The notes under the pieces were generated by a model. The model was not told where the DNA came from. It made no database searches and saw only the letters and a program-made list of their open reading frames with translations. From Algoriphagus halophilus (lineage in GTDB: Bacteria > Bacteroidota > Bacteroidia > Cytophagales > Cyclobacteriaceae), in NCBI RefSeq assembly GCF_900129785.1, contig NZ_FSRC01000001.1, positions 2,728,001 through 2,792,000 on the forward strand: a stretch of DNA of 64,000 bases, given 5' to 3'. The position numbers were made by a program, and so were the translations under genes. Each line of letters begins with the position of its first letter. The stretch's first letter is position 1. Below, in pieces: positions 9,741 to 19,111 of this stretch.

Positions 9741-11048
9741 ATGAAGAAATTACTTATTGGAATACTGGTGCTTTTCAGTTCCTGTACGGTCCAAAAAATC
9801 AATAAATCACTGACTAAATCAGCCGTCCTCAATCAAGGTCACATGGGGTTCATGCTTCTTGACCCTGAAAAGGATAAAGTTTTGGTAGATATCAATTCAG
9901 ATAAATATTTCATCCCTGCTTCCAACACTAAACTATTCACTTTTTATACCTCCTACTCTGTATTGGGAGATGATTTGGTCCATGGACTGAATTACATAGA
10001 AAAAGGAGATTCTCTTCTATTCTGGGGGACTGGAGATCCAGGCCTATTGCATCCAGACTTACAAAATGAGGTAGCTCTTGAATTTTTAAAATCCTCCAAC
10101 AAAAAATTATACCTGGTAGACAATTTTGATCAGGTAGATGCCTTTGGCCCAGGTTGGTCATGGGATTGGTACAATTACTATTATGCAACCGAACGTTCGG
10201 CCATGCCCATTTTTGGAAATGTGGTACGAATCCAACAGGACTCTACCGAACAAACATTTAGGGTAATTCCAGAACGTTTCAAGCCTGATATAACTGGAAC
10301 GAAAACCGAGGATTGGAATGGATATCGATTTAGAAGAGATCGTTTCGATAATAAGTTCACCTATCAAACAGCTGACCGGGTAGAGGTCAAAGAATTCGAA
10401 CAGGACATCCCATTTGTAACCAGTTCAGAGTTCACTGCAATGCTGTTAGAAGAAAAAACCGGAAAAGAGATTACCATTATCCAAAACCAGGAAATCGGGG
10501 AACTAGACCCTCAAAAGCTTCAAACCACCCCTGCTGATAGTATATATGCGCAAATGATGAAAATTTCGGACAATTTTCTAGCCGAACAATTAATGCTATT
10601 GGTTTCCGATCAACTGACCAATCAACTCAGCACCTCCGATGCAATAGCCTATTCCAAAGAAAGTTTGTTAGCTGATTTACCTGATGAACCCTTATGGGTG
10701 GATGGTTCCGGTTTATCTGCAAAAAACATGTTTACCCCTCGTTCAATCATTGCCTTACTTGGAAAAATCAGAGCTGAGGTTCCTCTTGAAAAAATCAAGG
10801 CCTATTTTCCCGCAGGAGGTGAATCAGGAACTATCAGGAATTGGTACAAAGCAGATGAAGGACAACCTGCCTACATCTATGCCAAAACTGGAACATTGAG
10901 CATGAGTAATGCACTTAGTGGATACCTGATTACCAAAAGCGGTAAAATCCTGCATTTTTCCTGTATCCTGAATAATTATGCCTTACCTTCTTCTCAATTA
11001 AAAAGAGAGTTAGAAAAAACACTTTACCTGATTCATGACAAGTATTAA
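9741..11048 (+). CDS. D-alanyl-D-alanine carboxypeptidase/endopeptidase, PBP4 type (S13), lipoprotein
   Basis: A 435-residue penicillin-binding protein expected to cleave terminal D-Ala or peptide cross-links in peptidoglycan in the periplasm. It has a lipoprotein signal (LFSSC, Cys15). All three serine-penicillin-recognising motifs are present: S61-N-T-K64 within PASNTK, a Ser-x-Asn-type motif in DGSGLSAKN, and K382-T-G384 in YAKTGTLS. The sequence DGSGLS is diagnostic for the S13/DacB family. The protein is slightly shorter than E. coli DacB, and the inserted domain between motifs 1 and 2 (about residues 70-270) is divergent. The start ATG lies 29 nt past the SusD terminator hairpin, so it is probably transcribed independently. 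The S9 peptidase follows closely. Confidence 0.88.
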   Translation: MKKLLIGILVLFSSCTVQKINKSLTKSAVLNQGHMGFMLLDPEKDKVLVDINSDKYFIPASNTKLFTFYTSYSVLGDDLVHGLNYIEKGDSLLFWGTGDPGLLHPDLQNEVALEFLKSSNKKLYLVDNFDQVDAFGPGWSWDWYNYYYATERSAMPIFGNVVRIQQDSTEQTFRVIPERFKPDITGTKTEDWNGYRFRRDRFDNKFTYQTADRVEVKEFEQDIPFVTSSEFTAMLLEEKTGKEITIIQNQEIGELDPQKLQTTPADSIYAQMMKISDNFLAEQLMLLVSDQLTNQLSTSDAIAYSKESLLADLPDEPLWVDGSGLSAKNMFTPRSIIALLGKIRAEVPLEKIKAYFPAGGESGTIRNWYKADEGQPAYIYAKTGTLSMSNALSGYLITKSGKILHFSCILNNYALPSSQLKRELEKTLYLIHDKY

Positions 11049-11092
11049 GTATGCTAGTCATCAATCTTTGCAATCATTTGACCACCTCCTTT

Positions 11093-13165
11093 ATGAGACC
11101 TAACCATTTTCTTACGCTTGTATTTTTCCTTCTTTCCTCCGTTTTATTTGCCCAAAACTTTACCATGGAGCAAGTAGGAAAGTTTTCCTTCCCCTCTGAA
11201 TTAACTAGTTCGCCCACCGGAGAAAAAATAGCCTGGGCTATGAATGAGCAAGGAAGACGGAACGTTTACCTGGCGGAAGGCCCTGAGTTCACTCCAAAAA
11301 AACTTACCCCCTTTGATAAAGATGATGGACAAGAAATTTCTAGTCTTCAGTTTTCTCCAGATGGAAAATGGCTGGTATTCGTGCGAGGTGGAGATCATGG
11401 CGGAGGGAATGCATCTTCCACGGTCAATGCACAAAATCTTCCTGTACTTCCCAAAGTAGAAATCTGGAAAATAAATCTATCCACTCAACAACTTGAGGTG
11501 GTTGCAGAAGCGGATGCTCCTGTATTTGGCCCTCCACATCAACTTTTATTTTTGAAAGGAGGCCAGGTTTGGTCGGCAAATTTGGATAGTTCTGAGAAAC
11601 CAAGTCAATTGTTTGAAATCAAGGGTAACATTAATGAGCTCAGCTATTCTCCAGATGGTAAGCAACTCGCATTTGTTGTCAATAGGGGTTCACATTCCAT
11701 GATAGGAATCTACCAAAATCCAGAAACTCCCATTCAATGGATAACCCCCTCTTTCCATCGAGACTCTAATATTCACTGGTCTCCGGATGGCAAGAAGATT
11801 GCTTTTATCAGAAGACCTGGGGAAAATGGGGCGGCATTCCCTGTTTTAGAACCTAGACACAGTCCTTGGGAAATCTGGGTAGCAACTATCGGATCGGAAA
11901 AGGGTCAAAAACTTTGGGAAGCTCCCAAAACCTTAGCGGCATCCTATGTCTATCCTTTCTTTGATTTTTCAGGCAACGAGGACTTAGTTTACTTATCCTA
12001 TGAAGATGGCTGGCAACATTTATATGCTCTGAATATTAATTCCAAGGCCTCCAAATTACTGACACCGGGGAATTACATGGTAGAGCAAATTAAACTCAGC
12101 CCAGATGGAAAAAAGCTTGTTTTCTCAGCAAATACTGGCTCAGAACCAGAAGATCTTGATAGAAGGCATATAGGTTCAGTTGAGATTTCCAATGGAAAAT
12201 TAACCTGGGAAACCGCTGGAACTGGTATCGAAGCATACCCAGTTTGGGTGGGTGAATCTGGTAAATTGGCCTTCTTCAGTGCTACCGCCCAGCGTTCTCA
12301 TTTGGTAGCAGTAAAAGATGGGAACAGCACTCAATTACTGGGAGAATCCCTCATCCCCACTGACTTTCCCCAACACCAGTTGGTCACTCCAAAACAAGTG
12401 AACTTCACCGCCCCTGATGGAACCACTGTTTATGGGCAGTTATTTGAAAAAGAAGGTGGTTCTTCCACTAAACCAGCCGTGGTTTTTGTGCATGGAGGTC
12501 CCCAGAGGCAAATGCTATTAGGGTGGAGTTATATGGACTATTATTCCAATACCTATTCCATCAATCAATACTTGGCCAATTTGGGTTTCGTTGTACTTTC
12601 TGTCAATTATAGACTGGGAATAGGCTACGGTTACGAATTCCATAAACCTGCTGGTGCTTACTATCAAGGCGCAGTGGAGTACCAGGACGTAAAGGCTGCA
12701 GGCAAATATTTGGCAAACTTACCCCAGGTAAATCCGGCCAAAATCGGGATTTACGGAGGTTCTTATGGAGGATATTTAACCGCCTTGGCTTTGGCAAGGG
12801 ACTCAGATCTATTTAAAGTTGGCGTTGATATTCATGGAGTACATGATCTAGATGGACGGTATGACCTTTCTCCGAATTATGAACAGGCTCCAGACCTGGA
12901 TTTGGCAAGAAAAACGGCCTGGGAATCATCTCCGATAGCAGATCTGAACACTTGGACCTCCCCTATTTTATTCATCCATGCAGATGATGATCGAAATGTA
13001 CCTGTAAGACAAACCGTGGATTTAATCCGAAGATTTGAGGAACTGGGCAAGTCCTATGAATCCATAATCATTCCAGGTGACACGCACCATTGGATGAAAT
13101 GGTCCAACATGATCCGTGTGGACCAAGCAACAGCTGATTTTCTCCAGAAACACCTGATGGATTAA
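11093..13165 (+). CDS. Secreted S9-family prolyl oligopeptidase-like serine peptidase
   Basis: A 690-residue exported peptidase. The open frame begins at 11051, but the ATG at 11093 gives a clean signal peptide (MRPNHFLTLVFFLLSSVLFA-QN) and is chosen. Residues from about 30 to 400 contain WD40-like propeller blades with repeated SPDGK signatures. The C-terminal third is an alpha/beta hydrolase: VHGGPQ (oxyanion loop), GGSYGG with nucleophile Ser557, HADDDRNVP with acid Asp633, and DTHHW with catalytic His665/666. This is DPP4/acylaminoacyl-peptidase-like (S9B/S9C) and should trim short peptides, perhaps supplying the cell together with the neighbouring transporters. The VOC gene follows with no intervening base. 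Confidence 0.92.
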   Translation: MRPNHFLTLVFFLLSSVLFAQNFTMEQVGKFSFPSELTSSPTGEKIAWAMNEQGRRNVYLAEGPEFTPKKLTPFDKDDGQEISSLQFSPDGKWLVFVRGGDHGGGNASSTVNAQNLPVLPKVEIWKINLSTQQLEVVAEADAPVFGPPHQLLFLKGGQVWSANLDSSEKPSQLFEIKGNINELSYSPDGKQLAFVVNRGSHSMIGIYQNPETPIQWITPSFHRDSNIHWSPDGKKIAFIRRPGENGAAFPVLEPRHSPWEIWVATIGSEKGQKLWEAPKTLAASYVYPFFDFSGNEDLVYLSYEDGWQHLYALNINSKASKLLTPGNYMVEQIKLSPDGKKLVFSANTGSEPEDLDRRHIGSVEISNGKLTWETAGTGIEAYPVWVGESGKLAFFSATAQRSHLVAVKDGNSTQLLGESLIPTDFPQHQLVTPKQVNFTAPDGTTVYGQLFEKEGGSSTKPAVVFVHGGPQRQMLLGWSYMDYYSNTYSINQYLANLGFVVLSVNYRLGIGYGYEFHKPAGAYYQGAVEYQDVKAAGKYLANLPQVNPAKIGIYGGSYGGYLTALALARDSDLFKVGVDIHGVHDLDGRYDLSPNYEQAPDLDLARKTAWESSPIADLNTWTSPILFIHADDDRNVPVRQTVDLIRRFEELGKSYESIIIPGDTHHWMKWSNMIRVDQATADFLQKHLMD

Positions 13166-13552
13166 ATGCATTTATCAGGAGTCCATCATATTGCCATCAT
13201 CTGTTCTAACTATGAGCGATCCAAAAAATTCTATACGGAGATCTTAGGGTTGAAAATCATAAGAGAGGTTTATAGGAAAGAAAGAACTTCCTATAAATTG
13301 GACTTGGCATTAAATGGGAATTATATCCTTGAACTATTTTCTTTTCCAGACCCTCCAAAGCGAATCTCCAGGCCTGAGGCAGCAGGAATGCGGCATTTGG
13401 CATTTGCTACTCCCAATCTGGATTCTTGCATTGCTGAATTAACAAAACACCAAATAAAATCAGAGCCTATTCGGGTGGACGAACACACGGGAAGACGATT
13501 TACCTTCATCGCAGATCCGGATGATTTGCCCATCGAATTTTATGAAGTATAA
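13166..13552 (+). CDS. gloA2: YaeR/SMU1112c-type glyoxalase I-like VOC metalloprotein
   Basis: A 128-residue vicinal-oxygen-chelate protein aligning along its whole length with the E. coli YaeR pattern (VHHIAII, FYTEILGL, DLALNG, LELFSFPDPP, RPEAAGMRHLAF, RRFTFIADPDDLPIEFYE). The four candidate metal ligands of the fold are present: His8, Glu56, His77 and Glu124. The family is glyoxalase I-like, but the physiological substrate is not established. The ATG begins on the base after the stop of the S9 peptidase, so translation is probably coupled. The gene ends at a bidirectional terminator shared with SusCD pair 2. Confidence 0.88.
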   Translation: MHLSGVHHIAIICSNYERSKKFYTEILGLKIIREVYRKERTSYKLDLALNGNYILELFSFPDPPKRISRPEAAGMRHLAFATPNLDSCIAELTKHQIKSEPIRVDEHTGRRFTFIADPDDLPIEFYEV

Positions 13553-13553
13553 A

Positions 13554-13583
13554 AAAAGCCCGAGGATAAATCCCCGGGCTTTT
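13554..13583. terminator. Bidirectional terminator between convergent operons
   Basis: AAAAGCCCG, one mismatch, GGAT, loop AA, ATCC, CGGGCTTTT. The A run and T run on either side allow termination from both strands. It lies between gloA2 (+) and SusD 2 (-). Confidence 0.85.
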
Positions 13584-13599
13584 GTCTTATTATGAATCC

Positions 13600-15099
13600 T
13601 TAGGAAGGATTTTGAACCAATTGGTCGTTCGCATTCAATTCATCGATTGGAATTTTCCATTGCCAATCGTTGGTACCTGCTTCTTCAGTATACTTGGAGT
13701 TGATTACGTTGTCCACGTGGTTAGCTCCTGTTCTGTCCAAAGGCAAGTTCAAACGCTTCAAGTCATAGAATCTAAATCCTTCACCCCATAACTCGATTCT
13801 TCTTTGAATCATGATTTCCTCAATCAAAGCATCTCCTGTATTGGTAGAAAGCGTATAAGCCGAGTCTCTTGCAGATACCAAGTCAAATAAAACTTGAGCA
13901 GCTTCTGCATCATTGCCAGATCTAGCAAGAGCTTCTGCCTCGATCAAATACATTTCAGCTACTCTCATATAAGGGACATCGCCCACAGAAGAAGCATTCC
14001 CTTGTGCAATAAACTTACGGTTCATGTAATCCACTTTCGAGAAACTACCTAGGGTCATCTCATCAATGAATGGATCCCTCAATTCTGGATCAGAGGCATT
14101 AGGATCCCAAAGACCTTTTCTAGCATCTGTATCTGGAATCATGTCATAAAGTAAGCTGTTGATCGCTTTAGGATTACCTCTAATATTGGTAGAGCTAAAG
14201 TTCAAAGACATGTAAGCGAAGAAGGAAGCAAAGAATGTCTGCTGATCATCCACCTGCTCACTACCCCAAATCCATTCTGGATTATCCACATTATTGAACC
14301 CTTCATACAACTGCTCAGTACTCATGAAAGAATACCCTTCTTGAGCTTCTTTCGCCATTTGGGCAGCTAGGGAATAATTTCCTTGAGTCAATGCTACTCT
14401 TGCTTTGATACCTTTTGCAACATTGATATTCAAGTGAGATTTTGCATTTCTGCCGGTAGTCAATAAGCCGATTGCAGTATCTAAGTCTGAATTGATCTGA
14501 GCATAAACTTCCTCAACGGTATTTCTTGGACCACCTTCAGTAATTGGCTCTGTCACAATTGGAACACCTAGATTGGAATTATCTCCTCCTGCCTCATATC
14601 TCTTGGCAAATAATTGGACCAAGTTGAAATGAGCCCAAGCTCTGTAAGCCAATGCCTGGCCTTTGATTTCATCTTTCTCAGATTGAGGGCCATCTGCCGC
14701 ATCAATATTCGCGATGATCATATTGGCATTACCAATCACTTTATAGTAGAATCTCCATACGAAACGGACATCACTATGGCTGTCATTGTTATGTCTTAAC
14801 CATCTACTCATAGCGACAAACCAACCATTGGCTGTACCGGTCATGACTACGTCATCTCCTAAAACTTCACGCATGATCATTACCCCTCCTTCAGCAGGTT
14901 GACCCTGGCTATCAAAACGGATAAACATCATTCTATGAATACCATTCAAGGCTGTCATGGCATTTTGTGTGGTGGTAAAAACCGCCGCTTCAGATACCGC
15001 ATCCGTAGGAAGCGTATCCAGATAATCATCAGCACAACTAGTACTTACTAAAAGTGCTCCTGCGATAAATATTTTGCTTAATAATTTTTTCATCGTCAT
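13600..15099 (-). CDS. RagB/SusD-family outer-membrane lipoprotein 2
   Basis: A 499-residue SusD-family lipoprotein partner of the SusC gene just upstream (6 nt between stop and start). The lipobox ends VSTSC with Cys22, followed by DDYLDTLPTDAVS, the classical RagB/SusD mature N-terminus. Conserved helical motifs are visible: YRAWAHFNLVQLFAKRY, VPIVTEP, VEEVYAQINSDLDTAI, YLIEAEALARSG and RRIELWGEGFRFYDLKRL. It belongs to the canonical SusD families, unlike the SusD-like_2 protein of pair 1, so the two uptake systems are not recent duplicates. An ATG at 15093 (MKKLLSK) is an equally plausible start. The ligand is unknown. Confidence 0.93.
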   Translation of the reverse strand: MTMKKLLSKIFIAGALLVSTSCADDYLDTLPTDAVSEAAVFTTTQNAMTALNGIHRMMFIRFDSQGQPAEGGVMIMREVLGDDVVMTGTANGWFVAMSRWLRHNNDSHSDVRFVWRFYYKVIGNANMIIANIDAADGPQSEKDEIKGQALAYRAWAHFNLVQLFAKRYEAGGDNSNLGVPIVTEPITEGGPRNTVEEVYAQINSDLDTAIGLLTTGRNAKSHLNINVAKGIKARVALTQGNYSLAAQMAKEAQEGYSFMSTEQLYEGFNNVDNPEWIWGSEQVDDQQTFFASFFAYMSLNFSSTNIRGNPKAINSLLYDMIPDTDARKGLWDPNASDPELRDPFIDEMTLGSFSKVDYMNRKFIAQGNASSVGDVPYMRVAEMYLIEAEALARSGNDAEAAQVLFDLVSARDSAYTLSTNTGDALIEEIMIQRRIELWGEGFRFYDLKRLNLPLDRTGANHVDNVINSKYTEEAGTNDWQWKIPIDELNANDQLVQNPS

Positions 15100-15105
15100 T
15101 CTTAA

Positions 15106-18100
15106 TTACAGGTTCACGTTTACACCAAGAGTAAATGTTCTAGCTGGGGTGAATGTATTGGAAGTGGTACCATTGAAGGTTCCAGATACATACATTCCAC
15201 TTCTAGAAGATAACCAGCCCAGGTTTTCACCTGCTAGATATACCGTTGCACCTTTCATTTTTACTCTCTCAAGCAACGTTCTTGGGAACGTATAGGATAA
15301 GTTGATAGACCTTAGATTCAAGTAAGATGCTGAGGTCAACCAGCGATCTGAGGCCACATTGGTTTGTGCTGCGGCTGTGACATCCATTCTTGGAACATCT
15401 GTCACATCACCTGGTTGTTGCCATCTGTTCAAGATGTCTGTATGCAAAGCACCTCCATCAGGGTCTGCCGACATCAAACCAGCATAAATACCATCGTAGA
15501 TATCTCCACCTACAGCAAAGCTCATCAACACATTAAGAGAGAATCCTTTGTAGGTAAACGTATTGGTGATACCTCCAAAGAAATCTGGAATTGCATTACC
15601 TGCGAAGTGATATCTAGCATTTCCGGAATCAGTAGTCAATGTATCCTGACCCACAATTCTGATGTCTTCATCTGAAGCATCGTATTCATCTGCTCTGAAC
15701 AATCCTTCACCAGTTTCTGAGTCTACACCATACCAGTCTCTCAACCAGAAGTCATAGATAGATCTGCCAACTACATACTTTTTGGTACCGTTGATCTGCT
15801 CGTCAAAAGGAAGTTCTTTAAACTCATTTTTGAAGGTAGACACGTTCAAACCAACATTCCATTTAAAATCACCTGAACGTACCACATCACCTGCGATATT
15901 GAATTCAATACCTTTATTAGCCATGGTACCAATGTTTTGGAATTTAGTGGATAGTCCAGTTGTCAAAGAAAGTGGAACTTCAAACAACAAGTTCTGAGAC
16001 TCTCTGTTGAAGTATTCGATGGTACCAGAGAATCTATTGGCAAAAGCAAAGTCCAATCCGATATCGAATGTATTGTTGGATTCCCACTGAAGGTCTCTTG
16101 CAGCAAGAGAAGCCTGGAGGATTCCTGGTTCTGATGCGTTGTTGAACCCTAAGTCATACAAGGCTTGCCAAGGATAATACCCCCCCACATTGTTATTACC
16201 AACTTCACCATAAGAAGCTCTTAACTTCATCAACTGGAAGAAGCCTGAGTTGAAGAAATCCTCTCTATCAATGGTCCAAGCAGCACCTACTGAATAGAAA
16301 GTTCCCCATCTTACATCTTCGAAGAATCTAGATGAACCATCAGTTCTCCAAGAAGCAGAGAATGAATATTTATCATCATATACATAATTCACTCTGCTGA
16401 AATAGGATTCAATTCGATCTCTATCTACTCTACCAGTAGCAGAGTTAGTTGTTACGAAGTTGTCTGGCTCGATATTTCCGGCAAGGATTTGATCTTGCTT
16501 GGAGATGAATTGTCTATCAATCTTCAAGTCATAATTTTCATGACCTACCAAAGCTTCCAAGAAATGCTTGTCATTGAAGGTGTTTGAGTAAGAAAGCAAT
16601 TGGTTAAACGTCAAAGAGTTGGTTCTTACATTTTCTCTTCTGGTTCTACCAGCTGGAGCTCCATCCCCTACTATTTGGTTGTCATACCCGATATCAAGCA
16701 ATGAAGTCATATCGGTAGAGATATTCGTTCTGAAATTGAAGTTCTTTAGGAAGGTAGCTTCCACATATGCTCTAGATGAAATCACATCCCTGTCAAATCG
16801 ATCCACATTCAGATTGGTTTCTTGAACCACGTGACGACCTGGATAAGCACCAGAACCTCTTCTTGGAAGGCCTAGGTCCACAAGGTCACCTGTATCATAA
16901 ATTTTCTGACCAAATTCATCCAAGATAAATCCACCAGTCATCATATTCTGAGCATACACGGGGTAAATTGGCCCCATGGATCTTGCCGTAAAGAATGGGT
17001 TCACAAAACTTGAACTTCCACCCGATCTAGCATTGTTTCCTTCACTCATGGTAGCAGAAAGGTTGATACCGGTTTTCATCCATTTAGTAGGAGCGGTATT
17101 CACATTCAATCTACCAGTAAAACGTTCGATGTCTGATTTGATCACGAATCCTTTTTCATTCAAATAGTTGAAAGAAGTATAGAAATCCGTCTTTTCAGAT
17201 CCACCTGAATACGTCATATTGTATTCTTTACGATCTCCCATTCTCTGAAGCTCATCAAACCAATCCAAGCCTTGGAAATTGTTGACTGCACTAGAATTCA
17301 GTAGGCCATTAGTTCCTACAACCTGATCATCTGGAACATTATATACATTATAACCTAATACATCGATCAAGTTTTCGGATGCATAAAGCGCCGCATCTGC
17401 CTCAGAAGATCCAGAGCCAATCTGGCTATTCTTCAATGATTCCCATACTACAGGGTAATATTGGCCTGCATTCACTCGATCGTATTCTGGCAAAGCTCTA
17501 CCAGAGAAACCTTGCTGAACTCTCAAGTTGAACGTAGGTTGGTTTTTCTTACCCGTTTTAGTAGTAATCATGATCACTCCGTTGGCAGCTCTTGAACCAT
17601 ACAATGCGGAAGAGGAAGCATCCTTCAAAATGGTCATATCAGCAATATCCTCTGGATTGAGGTTAGAAAGGTCTCCATCATAAGGGACACCATCCACCAC
17701 ATATAAGGGTGACGAAGAGGAGTTAACAGAACCTACCCCTCTGATCCGTACAGCTGGAGTGGAACCAGGCTGACCAGAAGCAGAAGTAGTAATAACACCT
17801 GGAGCTTGTCCTTCAATGGCATTGACTACGTTGTTGATTGGTCTATTCGCAATTTTATCCGACTTTAAAGCAATAGCAGAACCGGTAAAATTGCCCTTGT
17901 CTACCGTTCCACCATAGGCGGTGATTACCACCTCTTCCAGGTTTTGAGCATCTGGATCTAGACTTACGTTAATTACACTTCTATTTCCGATCTCTTCTTC
18001 TTTGGATAAATACCCAATGTAACTGAAGACTAAAGTAGTAGCTCCATCTGGAACTTGCAGGACATAACTACCGTCCAAATCAGTCACCACCCCAATGGTG

Positions 18101-18243
18101 GTTCCTTTCACTAAAATGTTGACTCCAATGAGTCCTTCTGGCTCTTCGGGAGAGACAACCCTACCTGACACAGTGCGACTTTGCGCCCATGCCGAAGCAG
18201 TAATTACCAATCCAAAGAGTAAGCTTAGTAATGCTTTTCTCAT
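15106..18243 (-). CDS. SusC/RagA-family TonB-dependent outer-membrane transporter 2
   Basis: A 1045-residue TonB-dependent receptor. Signal peptide 1-20 ends SAWA-Q. The carboxypeptidase-regulatory-like domain follows (SGRVVSPEEPEGLIGVNI, VVTDLDGSYVLQVP). The linker reads LEEVVITAYGG and the plug contains AIEGQAPGVITTSASGQPG, VRIRGVGSVN, LYVVDGVPYDGD and LKDASSSALYGSRAANG. The beta-barrel runs to the C-terminus (TPARTFTLGVNVNL). It is the first gene of a two-gene operon with SusD. The leader of about 440 nt carries overlapping inverted repeats (18421-18458). No polysaccharide-degrading genes are adjacent, so this is not an obvious polysaccharide utilisation locus. Confidence 0.95.
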   Translation of the reverse strand: MRKALLSLLFGLVITASAWAQSRTVSGRVVSPEEPEGLIGVNILVKGTTIGVVTDLDGSYVLQVPDGATTLVFSYIGYLSKEEEIGNRSVINVSLDPDAQNLEEVVITAYGGTVDKGNFTGSAIALKSDKIANRPINNVVNAIEGQAPGVITTSASGQPGSTPAVRIRGVGSVNSSSSPLYVVDGVPYDGDLSNLNPEDIADMTILKDASSSALYGSRAANGVIMITTKTGKKNQPTFNLRVQQGFSGRALPEYDRVNAGQYYPVVWESLKNSQIGSGSSEADAALYASENLIDVLGYNVYNVPDDQVVGTNGLLNSSAVNNFQGLDWFDELQRMGDRKEYNMTYSGGSEKTDFYTSFNYLNEKGFVIKSDIERFTGRLNVNTAPTKWMKTGINLSATMSEGNNARSGGSSSFVNPFFTARSMGPIYPVYAQNMMTGGFILDEFGQKIYDTGDLVDLGLPRRGSGAYPGRHVVQETNLNVDRFDRDVISSRAYVEATFLKNFNFRTNISTDMTSLLDIGYDNQIVGDGAPAGRTRRENVRTNSLTFNQLLSYSNTFNDKHFLEALVGHENYDLKIDRQFISKQDQILAGNIEPDNFVTTNSATGRVDRDRIESYFSRVNYVYDDKYSFSASWRTDGSSRFFEDVRWGTFYSVGAAWTIDREDFFNSGFFQLMKLRASYGEVGNNNVGGYYPWQALYDLGFNNASEPGILQASLAARDLQWESNNTFDIGLDFAFANRFSGTIEYFNRESQNLLFEVPLSLTTGLSTKFQNIGTMANKGIEFNIAGDVVRSGDFKWNVGLNVSTFKNEFKELPFDEQINGTKKYVVGRSIYDFWLRDWYGVDSETGEGLFRADEYDASDEDIRIVGQDTLTTDSGNARYHFAGNAIPDFFGGITNTFTYKGFSLNVLMSFAVGGDIYDGIYAGLMSADPDGGALHTDILNRWQQPGDVTDVPRMDVTAAAQTNVASDRWLTSASYLNLRSINLSYTFPRTLLERVKMKGATVYLAGENLGWLSSRSGMYVSGTFNGTTSNTFTPARTFTLGVNVNL

Positions 18244-18684
18244 AAATTTTGTTGGTTAGTTTACACTAGTTTAAAATAAAACTACAATGGTTTAGGGATG
18301 TTAAAATTACTTAAACAAGAACAAGTAAGCATCATTATTAACCAAATAATAATCCTATTTCTAATAAAAAGTTTACAAATACGGCAAAAATCTTCTTTGA
18401 AATAATATTTAGCTCTATTAGAGAACAATTCTCAAAAGTGTCTGTTTTTGAGACACTTATACCATTATCGGTCAAAATTGAAATATTTTAAGAAGGCTAT
18501 TTAATTTTTTATTGAATTTTTTTAAGACAAAATATTGTACAAAATCTACTTATGTTTTAGGTAAATTAATTATATAATAATTGTCTATACAATTAAATTT
18601 TAAATACCTGTTTTATTACTATTTAAAAATATATAATACTATTATTTTATATATTTATAGAATAAAATATAATCGTATTATAAA
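18244..18684. other. Very AT-rich divergent intergenic region
   Basis: 441 nt between SusC 2 (-) and the DUF1801 gene (+). Runs of A/T dominate, especially 18540-18680. The only clear structure is the nested inverted-repeat set at 18421-18458. No consensus TAnnTTTG box is convincing on either strand. Confidence 0.5.
18421..18458. repeat. Nested, mutually exclusive inverted repeats upstream of SusC 2
   Basis: Three overlapping stems can form: GAGAA/TTCTC (18421-18433), CTCAAAA/TTTTGAG (18431-18452) and AAGTGTCT/AGACACTT (18436-18458). The second and third share bases, so only one can form at a time. They lie about 180-215 nt upstream of the SusC 2 start. They could be an operator cluster or, if transcribed, a switching leader. 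Confidence 0.45.
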
Positions 18685-19110
18685 ATGACAGAATTAAAAA
18701 CAAGACCCAACAAGTCTTCAGTACCAGATTTTTTGAATTCCGTCGAAAACCCAACCAGAAAAAAAGATGGATTCAAGTTGTTGGAAATTTTTCAGGAAGA
18801 GACAGGAGAAAGCCCCGAAATGTGGGGACCGAGTATCATCGGGTTCGGAAGGTTTACCTACTCCTATAAATCCGGAAGGGAGGAAGAATGGTTTACTGTA
18901 GGATTCTCACCAAGAAAGCAATCACTTTCCATTTACCTAATGAAAAGTTTTTCCGATCTTGAAGAATCATTCAATCAATTGGGGAAACACAAAATCAGCA
19001 AAGGCTGTTTATATATTAATAAATTAACTGATATCAATGAGCCTGTCCTTCGAACTATGATTCGTGAGTGTTATTCCCAAATCATAAAAAAGGACCAAAA
19101 ATCAACCTAG
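18685..19110 (+). CDS. DUF1801 domain-containing protein
   Basis: A 141-residue cytosolic protein of the DUF1801 (YdhG-like) family. Family hallmarks are visible: MWGPSIIGFGRFTYSY, SGREEEWFTVGFSPRKQSLSIYLM and LGKHKISKGCLYINKL. The fold is small alpha/beta and the biochemical role is not established. The ATG is preceded by a very AT-rich leader with no clear Shine-Dalgarno, which is usual in Bacteroidota. The DUF1835 gene begins two bases after its stop, so they form a two-gene operon. Confidence 0.85.
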   Translation: MTELKTRPNKSSVPDFLNSVENPTRKKDGFKLLEIFQEETGESPEMWGPSIIGFGRFTYSYKSGREEEWFTVGFSPRKQSLSIYLMKSFSDLEESFNQLGKHKISKGCLYINKLTDINEPVLRTMIRECYSQIIKKDQKST

Positions 19111-19111
19111 C

